DNA from: Shimia ponticola
GTDB taxonomy: Bacteria; Pseudomonadota; Alphaproteobacteria; Rhodobacterales; Rhodobacteraceae
Reading direction: 5' to 3'
Assembly (NCBI RefSeq): GCF_007995215.1
Contig: NZ_VCDK01000003.1
Span: forward strand, 1,178,001 to 1,242,000
DNA: 64,000 bases
Each line of letters begins with the position of its first letter. The stretch's first letter is position 1. A model generated the notes under the pieces. The model was not told the origin of the DNA, made no database searches, and was given only the letters and a program-made list of their open reading frames with translations. Positions 1-8,818 of this stretch are shown here, in pieces. The translations under genes and the position numbers were made by a program.

Positions 1-477
1 CAATTGCAGGCCCGCGCGCTGGAGCACAGCAAACAGCGCATTCAACAAATCAAGGATTTCGCGAAGCTCCAACCGGATCACCCCTACGCGAAAGCAAATC
101 AGCATGTGCTGGAACTGGACACTCAGACGTCGTGGGACTCGGCCGGGGTTCTGTCCATGTCCGGTCTGGGCTGGTGGGCGCTGAACCTTTCGGCTGATGT
201 CAGCCCGCCGCATTATCTCATCTACAATGCGACCGGTGGCCCTGACTGGGACATCGCGCTCTTCACATCCAGCGTGGCTGGCTATTTCCTCGTTGAACCA
301 TCTTCGTTGCACGGTGACCTTGATTTCACACTGCAATCGGTTGCCGGTGTTGCTGGCGAGGTGTCTTTTGATCTGTATTACCCGAACAATGGCGGCCATG
401 TTGCCAGCTTCCTCGGGGTCGTGCTGGGCTTCTCGGTCAGCAAGATCACAGGCTCTGGATCGATCAGCTACCACTGA
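1..477 (+). CDS. VapA-like beta-barrel protein, 5' end outside the window
   Basis: The frame is open from the first base to a TGA at 475-477 and no convincing start with a ribosome binding site is visible, so the gene very likely begins upstream. The visible part is about 158 residues. A short charged segment is followed by alternating beta-type sequence ending in a glycine-rich stretch (GGHVASFLGVVLGFS, then GSGSISYH). This end resembles the C-terminal barrel of the Rhodococcus VapA family, in which Gly-x-F and GSGS motifs close the barrel. That likeness is from memory of the family and is moderate only. Function and export route cannot be judged without the N-terminus. A strong terminator follows. 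Confidence 0.5.
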   Translation, partial: QLQARALEHSKQRIQQIKDFAKLQPDHPYAKANQHVLELDTQTSWDSAGVLSMSGLGWWALNLSADVSPPHYLIYNATGGPDWDIALFTSSVAGYFLVEPSSLHGDLDFTLQSVAGVAGEVSFDLYYPNNGGHVASFLGVVLGFSVSKITGSGSISYH

Positions 478-494
478 CAAATATTTCACATCCG

Positions 495-525
495 GGGCGC
501 TGCAGCATTGCAGCGCCCTTCTTTT
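495..525 (+). terminator. Rho-independent terminator after the VapA-like gene
   Basis: A perfect 10-bp stem (GGGCGCTGCA at 495-504, TGCAGCGCCC at 509-518) with loop GCAT is followed by TTCTTTT. It lies 18 bases after the stop of the VapA-like gene and before the converging end of priA at 552, so it may serve both genes. Confidence 0.85.
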
Positions 526-551
526 GAATCTCTTGGGACAAGGGGTCGTTC

Positions 552-2798
552 TCAATAGAAGCTTTGGGGGTCAATATCGATGGCCACCCGCAACGTGTTC
601 GGAAATTTGAACTGCCCGACCCATGCCGCGAGCGCCCTCTGGATGGGTGCGCCTTTGCGGGCCTTGACCAACAATCGCACACGGTGCCTGCCTCTGATCC
701 GAGCGATGGGGGCCGGGGCCGGGCCATAAAGCTCTGCTCCGATATGCATCAAGGGCGCTGCATTGCGGGCCATATCGCCAGCAATATCAAAAACCTCTTG
801 CACATTTGGCGATGACAAAACGATCCCCGCCATTCGCCCAAATGGCGGCACGCCAGCTGCCTCGCGCTCCTGCGCCTCTGCCGCCCAGAACGCCTCTTCA
901 TCCCCCGACACAATCGCCCGCATCACAGGGTGCTCAGGCTGGTGCGTCTGCAACAGAGCAACGCCCGGTTTCTCGGCCCGCCCCGCGCGACCAGCCACCT
1001 GCCGCATCAGTTGAAACGTCCGTTCGGCGGCACGCAGATCTGACCCTTGCAGTCCGAGGTCGGCGTCGATCACGCCCACGAGCGTCAGCAGGGGGAAGTT
1101 GTGCCCCTTTGCCACCAACTGTGTGCCAATGACGATGTCCGCTTCGCCCGCAGCAATGGCTTCAATCTGCGCCTTCAGCGCACGGGCGGACCCGTACAAA
1201 TCGGACGACAAAACCGCGACGCGTGCATCTGGGAACAGCGCGACTGCCTCTTCTGCCAGGCGTTCGACCCCCGGACCCACGGCACTGAGACGATCTTCCG
1301 CACCGCAGGACGGACAGACCGTCGGCATCGGTTTCGTTTCGCCGCATTGATGGCACATCAGGCGTTTCAGGAACCGGTGTTCGACCATGCGCGCGTCGCA
1401 GTGGTCACAGCCGATTTGATTGCCACAGGCCCGGCACAGCGTGATCGGCGCATAGCCCCGGCGATTGATGAACAAAAGCGATTGCTCGCCAGCCTCAATC
1501 CGGGCCTCGACGGCTTTGCGCAGCGTCGGCGATATCCAGCGCCCGCTCTCAAGCTTCTCAGACCGCATATCGATCGGCCGCATCTCGGGCATCTGCGACG
1601 CCCCAAAACGGGCGTTCAAGGTCACGCGCTGGTATTTGCCCGCCTCGGCGTTGGTCCAGCTTTCCAGCGACGGCGTTGCCGAGGCAAGGATTACCTGCGC
1701 CCCAACCAGTGAAGCACGCAAGACGGCCATGTCCCGCGCATTATAAAGAACGCCGTCTTCCTGCTTGTAGGACGTGTCATGTTCTTCATCGACCACGATC
1801 AGACCAAGGTTGCGATACGGCAGAAAAAGCGCCGATCGCGCGCCCACGACCAGCTGTGCCGCGCCCTGCCCGACCATCTTCCACGTCCGTCGGCGCTCGG
1901 TCATCGTGATGCCCGAATGCCACTCCGCCGGTCGGGCTCCGAACCGTGCCTCGACCCGGTCCAGAAATTCGGATGTCAGCGCAATCTCTGGCAACAACAC
2001 CAAGGCTTGCCGCCCTTGTCGCAGCACCTCGGCCACCGCCTCTAAATAGACTTCGGTTTTCCCGGACCCCGTCACCCCTTTCAAAAGCGTCGTGCCATAG
2101 TCCTGCTCAGCGATGCCGCCGCGCAGGGCCTCCAACGCATGGGATTGATCCTCTGAAAGCGCCTTTCCGGGACGTTCCGGGTCAAGATGCGGGAAAGGCA
2201 GGTCTCGCGGGCTGGCCTCTTCCACAACCGCGCCCAGTTTGACCAACCCCTTCACGACCGACGACGTCACATCGGACGCCTCGGCCAGTTCTTTCAACGT
2301 GAATGCCAGTGACCCGTAATCCGCCAAGGTGTCCAAAACCCGCTTGCGCGCATCCGTCATCCGGTCCGGGTCCACAGCCCCGCGGCGATACACGTGCCGC
2401 ATCGACGGCGGATCACCCAAGCCCGGTGCGCGCAGCCCAAGCCGCAGCATCGAGGACATGGGCGTCAGCGTGTATTCAGAGGCCTTCGTTAGAAATTCAC
2501 GCATCTCTTCGCGCATCGGCGGTGCGTCCAGAACCCGAATGACAGACCTGATCTTTGACAGGTCATAGTCACCCTTGCCCGGCCCCCAGACTACGCCAAT
2601 CACCTTGCGCGGCCCCAATGGCACCTCGACATAGGCTCCAAGCCAACAGCCCCCCTCCGGCGCCTTGTAGTCCAGAACACGGTCAATCGGCTGGGTCGTC
2701 AGCACACCAACAAGCGTGCCCTCGGCAAAATGATCGCTCATCTCTACCGGGCCCTCGCCGCCGGGTGTTTCCGCAAACATGTCTTGGGTTTCGGACAT
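552..2798 (-). CDS. priA: Primosomal protein N' (PriA helicase)
   Basis: PriA is a 3'-5' DNA helicase that recognises stalled forks and reloads the replisome. The 748-residue product has the full set of motifs: Walker A in GVTGSGKTE, the DEEHD box, ASATPSLES, and the zinc-binding cysteine pairs (CRAC, CDHC, CHQC, CPSC). [12 protein letters not shown] and QVAGRAGR make up the second helicase lobe. I chose the ATG at 2798 (MSETQDMF); a second in-frame ATG lies 11 codons upstream at 2831. The gene diverges from the transaldolase gene across about 60 bases that must hold both promoters. Length and motifs are normal for the family. Confidence 0.96.
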   Translation of the reverse strand: MSETQDMFAETPGGEGPVEMSDHFAEGTLVGVLTTQPIDRVLDYKAPEGGCWLGAYVEVPLGPRKVIGVVWGPGKGDYDLSKIRSVIRVLDAPPMREEMREFLTKASEYTLTPMSSMLRLGLRAPGLGDPPSMRHVYRRGAVDPDRMTDARKRVLDTLADYGSLAFTLKELAEASDVTSSVVKGLVKLGAVVEEASPRDLPFPHLDPERPGKALSEDQSHALEALRGGIAEQDYGTTLLKGVTGSGKTEVYLEAVAEVLRQGRQALVLLPEIALTSEFLDRVEARFGARPAEWHSGITMTERRRTWKMVGQGAAQLVVGARSALFLPYRNLGLIVVDEEHDTSYKQEDGVLYNARDMAVLRASLVGAQVILASATPSLESWTNAEAGKYQRVTLNARFGASQMPEMRPIDMRSEKLESGRWISPTLRKAVEARIEAGEQSLLFINRRGYAPITLCRACGNQIGCDHCDARMVEHRFLKRLMCHQCGETKPMPTVCPSCGAEDRLSAVGPGVERLAEEAVALFPDARVAVLSSDLYGSARALKAQIEAIAAGEADIVIGTQLVAKGHNFPLLTLVGVIDADLGLQGSDLRAAERTFQLMRQVAGRAGRAEKPGVALLQTHQPEHPVMRAIVSGDEEAFWAAEAQEREAAGVPPFGRMAGIVLSSPNVQEVFDIAGDMARNAAPLMHIGAELYGPAPAPIARIRGRHRVRLLVKARKGAPIQRALAAWVGQFKFPNTLRVAIDIDPQSFY

Positions 2799-2860
2799 AT
2801 GAACTTTGGGGTAAAGCAACCCGCGAGCCATTCCAACCCGCGCTGTTTCTGAGGACCGCC

Positions 2861-3514
2861 ATGAAATTCTTTGTCGATACCGCCGACGTCCCCGCCATCG
2901 CCGAACTGAACGATCTCGGCATGGTCGACGGCGTCACCACAAACCCCTCGCTGATCAAGAAATCCGGCCGCGACATTCTCGAAGTGACCAAGGAAATCTG
3001 TGATCTGGTCGCAGGCCCGGTGAGCGCCGAGGTCATTGCCACCGAAGCTGATGCCATGATTGCCGAAGGCCGCAAGCTCGCTGACATTGCCGAAAATATC
3101 GCCGTGAAACTGCCCCTGACATGGGACGGCCTCAAAGCCTGCAAGGTCCTGTCGGACGAAGGCAAGATGGTGAACGTTACGCTTTGCTTCTCTGCCAACC
3201 AGGCGCTTCTGGCAGCCAAGGCAGGTGCAACGTTCATCTCGCCATTCATCGGGCGTCTCGATGACATCAACCTAGACGGGATGGAGCTGATCGAAGACAT
3301 CCGAACGATCTATGACAATTACGCATTCGAAACCGAAATTCTCGCGGCGTCGATCCGCTCGGTGAACCACGTTCTCGACAGTGCGCGCATTGGTGCAGAT
3401 GTCATCACCGCGCCACCAGAAGTGATCAAGAAACTGGCCAGCCACCCTCTGACAGACAAGGGCCTTGCCACCTTCCTCGAAGACGCCAAGGCCGCCGGGA
3501 TCAAGATCGTCTGA
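2861..3514 (+). CDS. tal: Transaldolase / fructose-6-phosphate aldolase-type enzyme
   Basis: The 217-residue product is of the short transaldolase type (TalC/MipB/FSA subfamily), which moves a dihydroxyacetone unit between sugar phosphates in the non-oxidative pentose phosphate pathway or cleaves fructose 6-phosphate. It starts [10 protein letters not shown] and has the TTNPSL motif near residue 27. Lys83 in AVKLPLT is the expected Schiff-base lysine, and [10 protein letters not shown] follows. The ATG at 2861 begins the conserved sequence; an open frame further upstream overlaps priA and is not needed. Transaldolase and FSA activities are not separable by eye. A dispersed repeat and a terminator directly follow the stop. 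Confidence 0.93.
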   Translation: MKFFVDTADVPAIAELNDLGMVDGVTTNPSLIKKSGRDILEVTKEICDLVAGPVSAEVIATEADAMIAEGRKLADIAENIAVKLPLTWDGLKACKVLSDEGKMVNVTLCFSANQALLAAKAGATFISPFIGRLDDINLDGMELIEDIRTIYDNYAFETEILAASIRSVNHVLDSARIGADVITAPPEVIKKLASHPLTDKGLATFLEDAKAAGIKIV

Positions 3515-3544
3515 TCCTTCTATGTTTCAAAAATACTCAAATCC
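3515..3544 (+). repeat. Dispersed 24-bp repeat, copy 1 (core CTTCTATGTTTCAAAAATAC)
   Basis: The repeat begins with the base after the tal stop codon and continues AAATCC beyond the 24-bp core. Closely matching copies lie at 13476-13499 (minus strand), 54351-54374 and 59872-59895. Here it is followed at once by a terminator hairpin. Its role is unknown. Confidence 0.85.
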
Positions 3545-3548
3545 AAGG

Positions 3549-3571
3549 CCCGCCAATCTGGCGGGTCTTTT
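3549..3571 (+). terminator. Rho-independent terminator after tal
   Basis: Stem CCCGCC (3549-3554) and GGCGGG (3560-3565) around loop AATCT, followed by TCTTTT. It sits directly after repeat copy 1. Confidence 0.85.
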
Positions 3572-3640
3572 GCATTGTACCCCAGCCCTTGCCAAAAACG
3601 TCATCATACCTGACCTTTTCTGCCAGAAGAGGAGGCAACA

Positions 3641-4126
3641 ATGACCGATACCTATCTTTTGACGGCGCAAGAGATCGCCGAGATGGACGGGCTGGAAAAG
3701 ACACACTTTTTGAACTCGAACGCCAAACGGGTGAACAAATCGCTGGGCGACTTCACCGGTCTGACCGGGCTTGGGTTTCACATCATCGAAGTCGCACCGG
3801 GCTGTGAAACGACTGAATACCATGTCCATCACCACGAGGATGAATGCGTTTACGTCCTTAACGGCACCGCGACCGCAACAATCGGCGAAGATCAGCACCC
3901 GATCGGTCCCGGAGACTTCATCGGCTATCGCGCGGGCGGGCTGGCCCATACCATCGTGAATACAGGAACCGAGACGCTCAGAATGATCGTGGTTGGCCAG
4001 CGATTGCCGCATGACGTGGGCGACTACCCCCACAAGAAACAGCGCATCTATCGCAACGCCGGCATGGCGTGGAACCTTGTGCCCCATGACGCGATTGCCA
4101 CACCCACAGCCGGTGCCAAGAAATAA
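3641..4126 (+). CDS. Cupin-domain protein
   Basis: The 161-residue product has one double-stranded beta-helix cupin domain over about residues 40-130. The first cupin motif shows as HVHHHEDECVYVLNG, which supplies metal-binding His and Glu. The second shows as PGDFIGYRAGGLAHTIVN, with the last metal-binding His. Such small cupins often bind a metal and a sugar or small acid, but nothing here fixes the substrate. The start at 3641 follows a good ribosome binding site (GAGGAGGC). The gene stands alone between the tal terminator and the DUF484-xerC pair. Confidence 0.85.
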   Translation: MTDTYLLTAQEIAEMDGLEKTHFLNSNAKRVNKSLGDFTGLTGLGFHIIEVAPGCETTEYHVHHHEDECVYVLNGTATATIGEDQHPIGPGDFIGYRAGGLAHTIVNTGTETLRMIVVGQRLPHDVGDYPHKKQRIYRNAGMAWNLVPHDAIATPTAGAKK

Positions 4127-4225
4127 TCTCGCCCGAGTGCGAAGCTGTGCTATAGCCAACAAAACAATTTTGATTTCCAGGCCCTCGGCAAGAAGGGCCG
4201 GAAACCATAGAGGCAGAGAAAAAGA

Positions 4226-4930
4226 ATGAGCAACGCCCTGCAAATGGACGCGGATATTCGCGACCGTATTCTGGACGCCCCCGATCAGCTGTTGGCGGAC
4301 CAAGACATCATGCGCGCGCTTGTGGCAGCGCATCAAAAGACGATGGGCAACAACATCGTCGACCTGCGCGGGATCGCCATGGACCGGCTGGAAGCTCGGC
4401 TTGACCGGTTGGAAGAAACCCATCGCAACGTGATCGCCGCAGCCTATGAAAACCTTGCTGGCACCAACCAAATCCACCGCGCGATCCTGCGCATGCTGGA
4501 CCCGATGGACTTTGAGACCTTCCTGCGTGATGTCGCGGGGGAGGTCGCCGATATTCTTCGCGTGGACATGGCCCGCCTTGTTCTTGAGAGCATGACAAAC
4601 AGCGACGACCCGCTGGTTGCCCGGTTCGACGGAATTTTGATGGTCACTCAACCGGGCTTTATCGACGAATATCTTGGCCGCGCGGCAAGCAACGATCGCA
4701 CCGTGGTGCTGCGTCAGGTCCAAAGCGAAGGACCCGGCATGTATGGCGACCGCAGCGACTGGATTCAGTCCGAGGCTTGCATCCGTCTTGATCTTGGCGA
4801 AGGCCGTTTGCCCGGGATGCTGGTCATGGGGTCAGAAGACCCGCACCAATTCTCGGCGGCTCAAGGCACAGATTTGCTGACATTCTTTGGCGGCGTTTTC
4901 GAGCGGTCTTTGCGCCGCTGGTTGGCATGA
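4226..4930 (+). CDS. DUF484 family protein
   Basis: The 234-residue product shows the DUF484 layout. An N-terminal helical segment (to about residue 75) opens with a run like ILDAPDQLLADQDIMRALV, followed by a GAF-like domain ending in DLLTFFGGVFERSLRRWL. In many proteobacteria this family is encoded directly before xerC. The same holds here: the last four bases (ATGA, 4927-4930) overlap the xerC start, so translation is probably coupled. Biochemical function is not established; the GAF-like fold suggests ligand or protein binding. A link to chromosome dimer resolution rests on gene order only. Confidence 0.9.
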   Translation: MSNALQMDADIRDRILDAPDQLLADQDIMRALVAAHQKTMGNNIVDLRGIAMDRLEARLDRLEETHRNVIAAAYENLAGTNQIHRAILRMLDPMDFETFLRDVAGEVADILRVDMARLVLESMTNSDDPLVARFDGILMVTQPGFIDEYLGRAASNDRTVVLRQVQSEGPGMYGDRSDWIQSEACIRLDLGEGRLPGMLVMGSEDPHQFSAAQGTDLLTFFGGVFERSLRRWLA

Positions 4931-5856
4931 GCCTGATCATCAGCCCGCAGGCGCGTGACGCGCTGGAAGGCTGGCTCGCCTCTGAAAAGGCGCTGAAAGG
5001 CACGGCTGAGAATTCGATTAAAGCCTATCAGGCTGATGTTCTGGGCTTTTTGACCTTCATGACAGGGCACAAGGCTGCGCCGCAGGGGCTCTCTGCTCTT
5101 GAGGCCGTGAGCATCTCGGACATGCGGGCATGGATGGCACACGAGCGTGGCCGGGGCGTCGCGGCCCGCTCGCTCGCGCGATCCCTTTCCGCCGTTAAGA
5201 CATTTTTCCGCTGGTTGGCCGAAAAACACGGCATTGAACCCACATCCGTCTTGTCTGCGCGGGCACCAAAGTTTCAAAAGAAATTGCCGCGCCCTTTGGC
5301 AGAAGACGCAGCAACCGCGATGATCGAAACCGTCGGTGTGCAAGCACGCGAGGATTGGATCGGGGCGCGCGACGTTGCAGTGGTGACGCTACTCTACGGG
5401 TGCGGGCTCCGGATTTCCGAAGCGCTTGGCCTGAAAGGCGCCGATGCGCCATTGCCCGAGGCCCTGCGGATCATCGGCAAAGGCGGCAAGGAACGGGTTG
5501 TTCCGGTCCTGCCAGCCACGCGACACGCCGTTGACCGTTACCTGCGCCTGTGTCCGTGGCCACAAGAGAATGACGGACCATTGTTTCGGGGCGCGCGGGG
5601 CGGTCCACTCTCGGCACGTGCGGTGGCCAAGGTCATGGAAAACGCACGCCTGCAACTGGGCCTGCCGGCGACTGCGACGCCGCATGCCATGCGTCACTCC
5701 TTTGCGACGCATCTGTTGAGCGCCGGAGGCGATCTGCGCGCCATTCAAGAATTGCTCGGCCACGCGTCGCTCAGCACAACGCAGGCCTATACGGCGGTGG
5801 ATACTGCCCGTCTCATGGAAGTCTATTCCGCAGCCCATCCCCGGGCACGGGGATGA
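4927..5856 (+). CDS. xerC: Tyrosine recombinase XerC
   Basis: XerC, with XerD, resolves chromosome dimers at dif. The 309-residue product has an N-terminal SAM-like core-binding domain (about 10-110) and a C-terminal catalytic domain. Every catalytic residue can be placed: Arg162 (GCGLRISEA), Lys188 (GGKER), His253 and Arg256 (HAMRHSFATHLL), His279 (LLGHASL) and nucleophile Tyr288 (TTQAYTAVD). The start overlaps the DUF484 stop by four bases. Pairing with DUF484 and the absence of phage genes argue for a housekeeping recombinase, not an integrase. Confidence 0.94.
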   Translation: MSLIISPQARDALEGWLASEKALKGTAENSIKAYQADVLGFLTFMTGHKAAPQGLSALEAVSISDMRAWMAHERGRGVAARSLARSLSAVKTFFRWLAEKHGIEPTSVLSARAPKFQKKLPRPLAEDAATAMIETVGVQAREDWIGARDVAVVTLLYGCGLRISEALGLKGADAPLPEALRIIGKGGKERVVPVLPATRHAVDRYLRLCPWPQENDGPLFRGARGGPLSARAVAKVMENARLQLGLPATATPHAMRHSFATHLLSAGGDLRAIQELLGHASLSTTQAYTAVDTARLMEVYSAAHPRARG

Positions 5857-5934
5857 GGCAAGGGTGATAGCGAAACACGCAGACCGCGAAACATGAGCCG
5901 CAAAGCCCTGGTAGCAATTTGCCTCGCATGATCC

Positions 5935-5961
5935 ACGTCGGGACACATTGCATCCCGACGT
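5935..5961. repeat. 9-bp perfect inverted repeat between xerC and pcs
   Basis: ACGTCGGGA (5935-5943) and TCCCGACGT (5953-5961) are perfect inverted arms with a 9-base spacer, 21 bases before the pcs start. No T-run follows, so it is either a weak terminator for xerC or a protein-binding or mRNA-structure site ahead of pcs. Confidence 0.5.
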
Positions 5962-5982
5962 CAGTTCAGTCATGAAAATCCG

Positions 5983-6672
5983 ATGACGTTACGGATGAAG
6001 GCACTTGGGGTGCATCTCTTTACCGCCTCAGGCGCGGTCTTTGCCATGCTGGCCATGCTGGCGGCAACAAATGCCCGTTGGGACATCATGTTTCTTTGGT
6101 TGGTCGTGGCTTTCGTCGTGGACGGCATTGATGGCCCACTGGCTCGCAAATACGATGTCAAAACCAACGCACCGGCCTTTGACGGGGTCCTGCTGGACCT
6201 GATTATCGATTACCTCACCTATGTCTTCATCCCGGCCTATGCGCTGTATGTCTCTGGCCTCATGTCCGGATGGACCGGCTGGGCCGTTCTGATCGTCATG
6301 ACCTTTGCCAGCGCCATGTATTTTGCCGATACGCGGATGAAGACGCAGGATAATTCGTTCTCGGGTTTTCCGGGGTGCTGGAACATGGCCATCCTTGTGA
6401 TCTTTGCCCTGGAACCAAACCATTGGGTCACGTTGGTCGCGGTCGTCGTCCTTGCCGTAATGATGTTTGTGCCGGTCAAATTCATCCACCCCGTCCGCAC
6501 GAAGCGGTGGCGCGCGATCTCGCTTCCTGTGTCGATCCTCTGGACCGCCGTCGCGGGCCATGCGGCATGGGTCAACTTCGAGGTCGGCGCCTTGGCGCAG
6601 ACCGCTCTTCTTGCAACAACTGCCTACCTTCTGGTCGCCGGGGCGCTGCAGGACCTGATACCAGAACGCTAG
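5983..6672 (+). CDS. pcs: Phosphatidylcholine synthase
   Basis: Pcs condenses CDP-diacylglycerol with free choline to give phosphatidylcholine in the inner membrane, a route found in host-associated and marine alphaproteobacteria. The 229-residue product is strongly hydrophobic with about seven or eight membrane segments. It carries the CDP-alcohol phosphotransferase signature near residues 48-75 (DGIDGPLAR, then FDGVLLDLIID). FADTRMKTQDNSFSGFPGCWN is typical of Pcs rather than PgsA or PssA. The start at 5983 lacks a strong ribosome binding site; an ATG four codons later is possible. The stop overlaps the converging ogt stop (6669-6672). Confidence 0.9.
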   Translation: MTLRMKALGVHLFTASGAVFAMLAMLAATNARWDIMFLWLVVAFVVDGIDGPLARKYDVKTNAPAFDGVLLDLIIDYLTYVFIPAYALYVSGLMSGWTGWAVLIVMTFASAMYFADTRMKTQDNSFSGFPGCWNMAILVIFALEPNHWVTLVAVVVLAVMMFVPVKFIHPVRTKRWRAISLPVSILWTAVAGHAAWVNFEVGALAQTALLATTAYLLVAGALQDLIPER

Positions 6673-7130
6673 ATCAGCAGACCTGCGGCTCCTTCGTGCC
6701 GCAGCAACTGCACCTTGGTCTCGACGCCCACCCCACCAGAAAAACCGCCAAGACCCGACGCGCCTAAAACCCGGTGACACGGCACGATCACCGGCAATCG
6801 GTTTGCGCCGCAAGCCTGACCAATGGTCTGCGCGGAAACGCCCAGATCCGACGCCAAGTCTCCATAGGTCCGCGTTTCGCCGAAGGGGATGTCCAGCAAT
6901 GCGCGCTGGAAACGGGCCTGAAATTCGCTGGGGCCCAGAGCCAACGGCACTGAAAACCGCGTCAGCCTGCCTTCGAAATAGGCTTGCACCTCATCCAAAG
7001 CGGTTGCGAGCAGAGGGGTGTCTCGAACGGTTGGCAGGCCACTGGTGTCCCAAGTCACGCGCACGAGCTTTCCGTTATCTTCATGCAGGTGGATTTCGCC
7101 CACCGGCGTGGAAAGGCTGGCGCTGGTCAT
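6669..7130 (-). CDS. ogt: Methylated-DNA--protein-cysteine methyltransferase
   Basis: This suicide enzyme removes alkyl groups from O6-alkylguanine. The 153-residue product has the conserved active-site run VIVPCHRVLGASG with acceptor Cys118, and the recognition-helix region ETRTYGDLASDLG. There is no AdaA regulatory domain, so it is the Ogt/AGT type. It overlaps the DUF3253 gene by four bases (ATGA at 7127-7130), so both are probably one transcript. Its 3' end converges on pcs with a four-base overlap. Confidence 0.93.
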   Translation of the reverse strand: MTSASLSTPVGEIHLHEDNGKLVRVTWDTSGLPTVRDTPLLATALDEVQAYFEGRLTRFSVPLALGPSEFQARFQRALLDIPFGETRTYGDLASDLGVSAQTIGQACGANRLPVIVPCHRVLGASGLGGFSGGVGVETKVQLLRHEGAAGLLI

Positions 7131-7372
7131 GGCCGTTGTCTCAGCCGGATCGGACCGCGTGCCTTGTCAGGGTCAACGATGACCCCTTTCTGCGTAGCCG
7201 CGAGCCCCAACTCGACGGCAATCCTGCGTACCTCTGGCATCAATGGACGCCAGTTCTCGGCCACCCGTCGCGCCGCCTCTGATGGGCAAAACGTCTTGTC
7301 GGGCGCCCGCTCATTCGCAAGCGTCAGCAGGGCCATCCGCAGCTCATCCTTCGTCTTTTGGTCAAACGACAT
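7127..7372 (-). CDS. DUF3253 small protein
   Basis: The 81-residue product begins MSFDQKTKDELRMALL and has a winged-helix-like pattern: CPSEAARRVAENW, RRIAVELGL, then the wing-like KGVIVDPDKARGPIRL. This matches what I recall of DUF3253. An upstream ATG at 7423 would add 17 residues, but the ATG at 7372 starts the conserved part. It precedes ogt with a four-base overlap, which suggests an association with DNA repair. That is inference from position only. Confidence 0.8.
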   Translation of the reverse strand: MSFDQKTKDELRMALLTLANERAPDKTFCPSEAARRVAENWRPLMPEVRRIAVELGLAATQKGVIVDPDKARGPIRLRQRP

Positions 7373-7581
7373 GGCATGAACCTGAAGCGTGTTTCGCGAA
7401 CAAACAAGCTTCTGAAGCCGCATAAAAAATGCGCATATACACCAGATATCGCCCTAAATATGTGCAGTTTCGGAAGCGCCACCAAATTAGGCGGGCGGAT
7501 TCAGACTTTGCCTATTCACAGCCCAGAAAACAAACGCAGTGTCCCCGCGAGAAAAATAAAGACGATCGGAAGGGGACTCAG

Positions 7582-8763
7582 ATGGTTGGTGCGGATACCG
7601 CATGGATAATTGTGGCAACAGCGCTTGTGCTGTTCATGACGCTGCCCGGGTTGGCGTTGTTCTATGGGGGCCTCGTGCGGTCCCGCAACGTGCTGAGCGT
7701 GTTCATGCACTGCTTTGCCATTGCCTGCTTGATGAGCGTGCTGTGGCTCGCGGTTGGCTACTCAATCGCGTTTGGCGACGGAAACGCCTATTGGGGCGGC
7801 TTGGGCAAAGCCTTCTTAAATGGCGTTGACGCTGACACTGTCTCTGGGACGATCCCCGAGGTTCTGTTCTTTGCGTTCCAGATGACCTTTGCGATCATCA
7901 CACCGGCGCTGATCGTCGGTGCCTACGTTGAACGGATCGGCTTTGGCTTTGTCCTGATCTTCTCGTCACTCTGGATGCTGCTCTGCTACGCGCCGGTTGC
8001 GCATTGGATCTGGGGCGGTGGCCTGTTGGCTGGCGCAGAGTGGTCGCTCTTTGAAAATGGCGTAAATGACTTTGCCGGCGGCATTGTCGTTCACCAGACC
8101 GCCGGTCTGGCGGCGCTGATCCTTGCGGCGTTCCTTGGCCCACGCAAGGACAAAGGAAAACCACCGCACAATCCCGGCATGGTCATGATTGGTGCCGCGA
8201 TGCTTTGGGTCGGCTGGTTCGGCTTTAACGGTGGCTCGCAACTAGCAGCAGATGGTGGCGCGGCCATGGCGTTGACCGTCACGCACATTTCGGCGGCGAC
8301 CGCATCGCTTACTTGGGCGCTCTGGGAACGTATCCGCTTTGGCAAAGCCTCGCTCGTGGGCATCGTCACAGGCACCATCGCTGGCCTCGCGTCGATCACA
8401 CCGGCGTCCGGCTCGGTCAGCCCGGTCGAAGCTCTGATCATCGGCGGCGTCGCTGGCATCATGTGTCAGGAACTGTGCCGCGTGGTGAAAGACATGCTCA
8501 ACATCGACGATACACTGGACGTCTTTGCCGTCCACGGTGTTGGCGGGATGTTCGGTATCCTGATGCTGGTGGTCTTTGGCCATGCAGGCGTCACTGAGCA
8601 GGTTGGCGGTCTGATTGTGGTCGGTATCTTTACCACAGTGATGACCACCGCGATCATCCTTGTGACCAAGATGATCACACCTCTCCGCGTCAGCAGCGAT
8701 GACGAGGCCGAAGGTCTGGACATCACCGCACACGGTGAACGCGCCTACGACATGATCTCGTAA
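7582..8763 (+). CDS. amt: Ammonium transporter (Amt family)
   Basis: Amt proteins form trimeric inner-membrane channels for ammonium. The 393-residue product has about eleven membrane segments. Family landmarks are LPGLALFYGGLVRSRN near residue 20, DFAGGIVVHQTAG (channel histidine), GWFGFNGGSQLA, and DVFAVHGVGGMFG with the second pore histidine. The ATG at 7582 follows AGGGG; an open frame further upstream is AT-rich leader. No glnK or other PII gene is adjacent, unlike many amt loci, and no clear sigma-54 site was found by eye. A terminator follows. Confidence 0.94.
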   Translation: MVGADTAWIIVATALVLFMTLPGLALFYGGLVRSRNVLSVFMHCFAIACLMSVLWLAVGYSIAFGDGNAYWGGLGKAFLNGVDADTVSGTIPEVLFFAFQMTFAIITPALIVGAYVERIGFGFVLIFSSLWMLLCYAPVAHWIWGGGLLAGAEWSLFENGVNDFAGGIVVHQTAGLAALILAAFLGPRKDKGKPPHNPGMVMIGAAMLWVGWFGFNGGSQLAADGGAAMALTVTHISAATASLTWALWERIRFGKASLVGIVTGTIAGLASITPASGSVSPVEALIIGGVAGIMCQELCRVVKDMLNIDDTLDVFAVHGVGGMFGILMLVVFGHAGVTEQVGGLIVVGIFTTVMTTAIILVTKMITPLRVSSDDEAEGLDITAHGERAYDMIS

Positions 8764-8784
8764 GCTGCGAGATATCCAAGAAGC

Positions 8785-8815
8785 GGGGCTACCCTACAAA
8801 GGGTGGCCCCTTTTT
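8785..8815 (+). terminator. Rho-independent terminator after amt
   Basis: Stem GGGGCTACCCT (8785-8795) and AGGGTGGCCCC (8800-8810), one G-T pair, loop ACAA, followed by five T residues. It also abuts the converging stop of the LLM oxidoreductase gene at 8819. Confidence 0.92.
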
Positions 8816-8818
8816 GTT

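Noticed and set aside
3527-4723. A 398-codon minus-strand frame
   Set aside because: Covers the cupin and DUF484 genes in antisense, has no start signal and no family motifs.
4927-5856. Phage integrase or integron
   Set aside because: It is coupled to DUF484, the usual xerC context, and no phage, att or cassette features are near.
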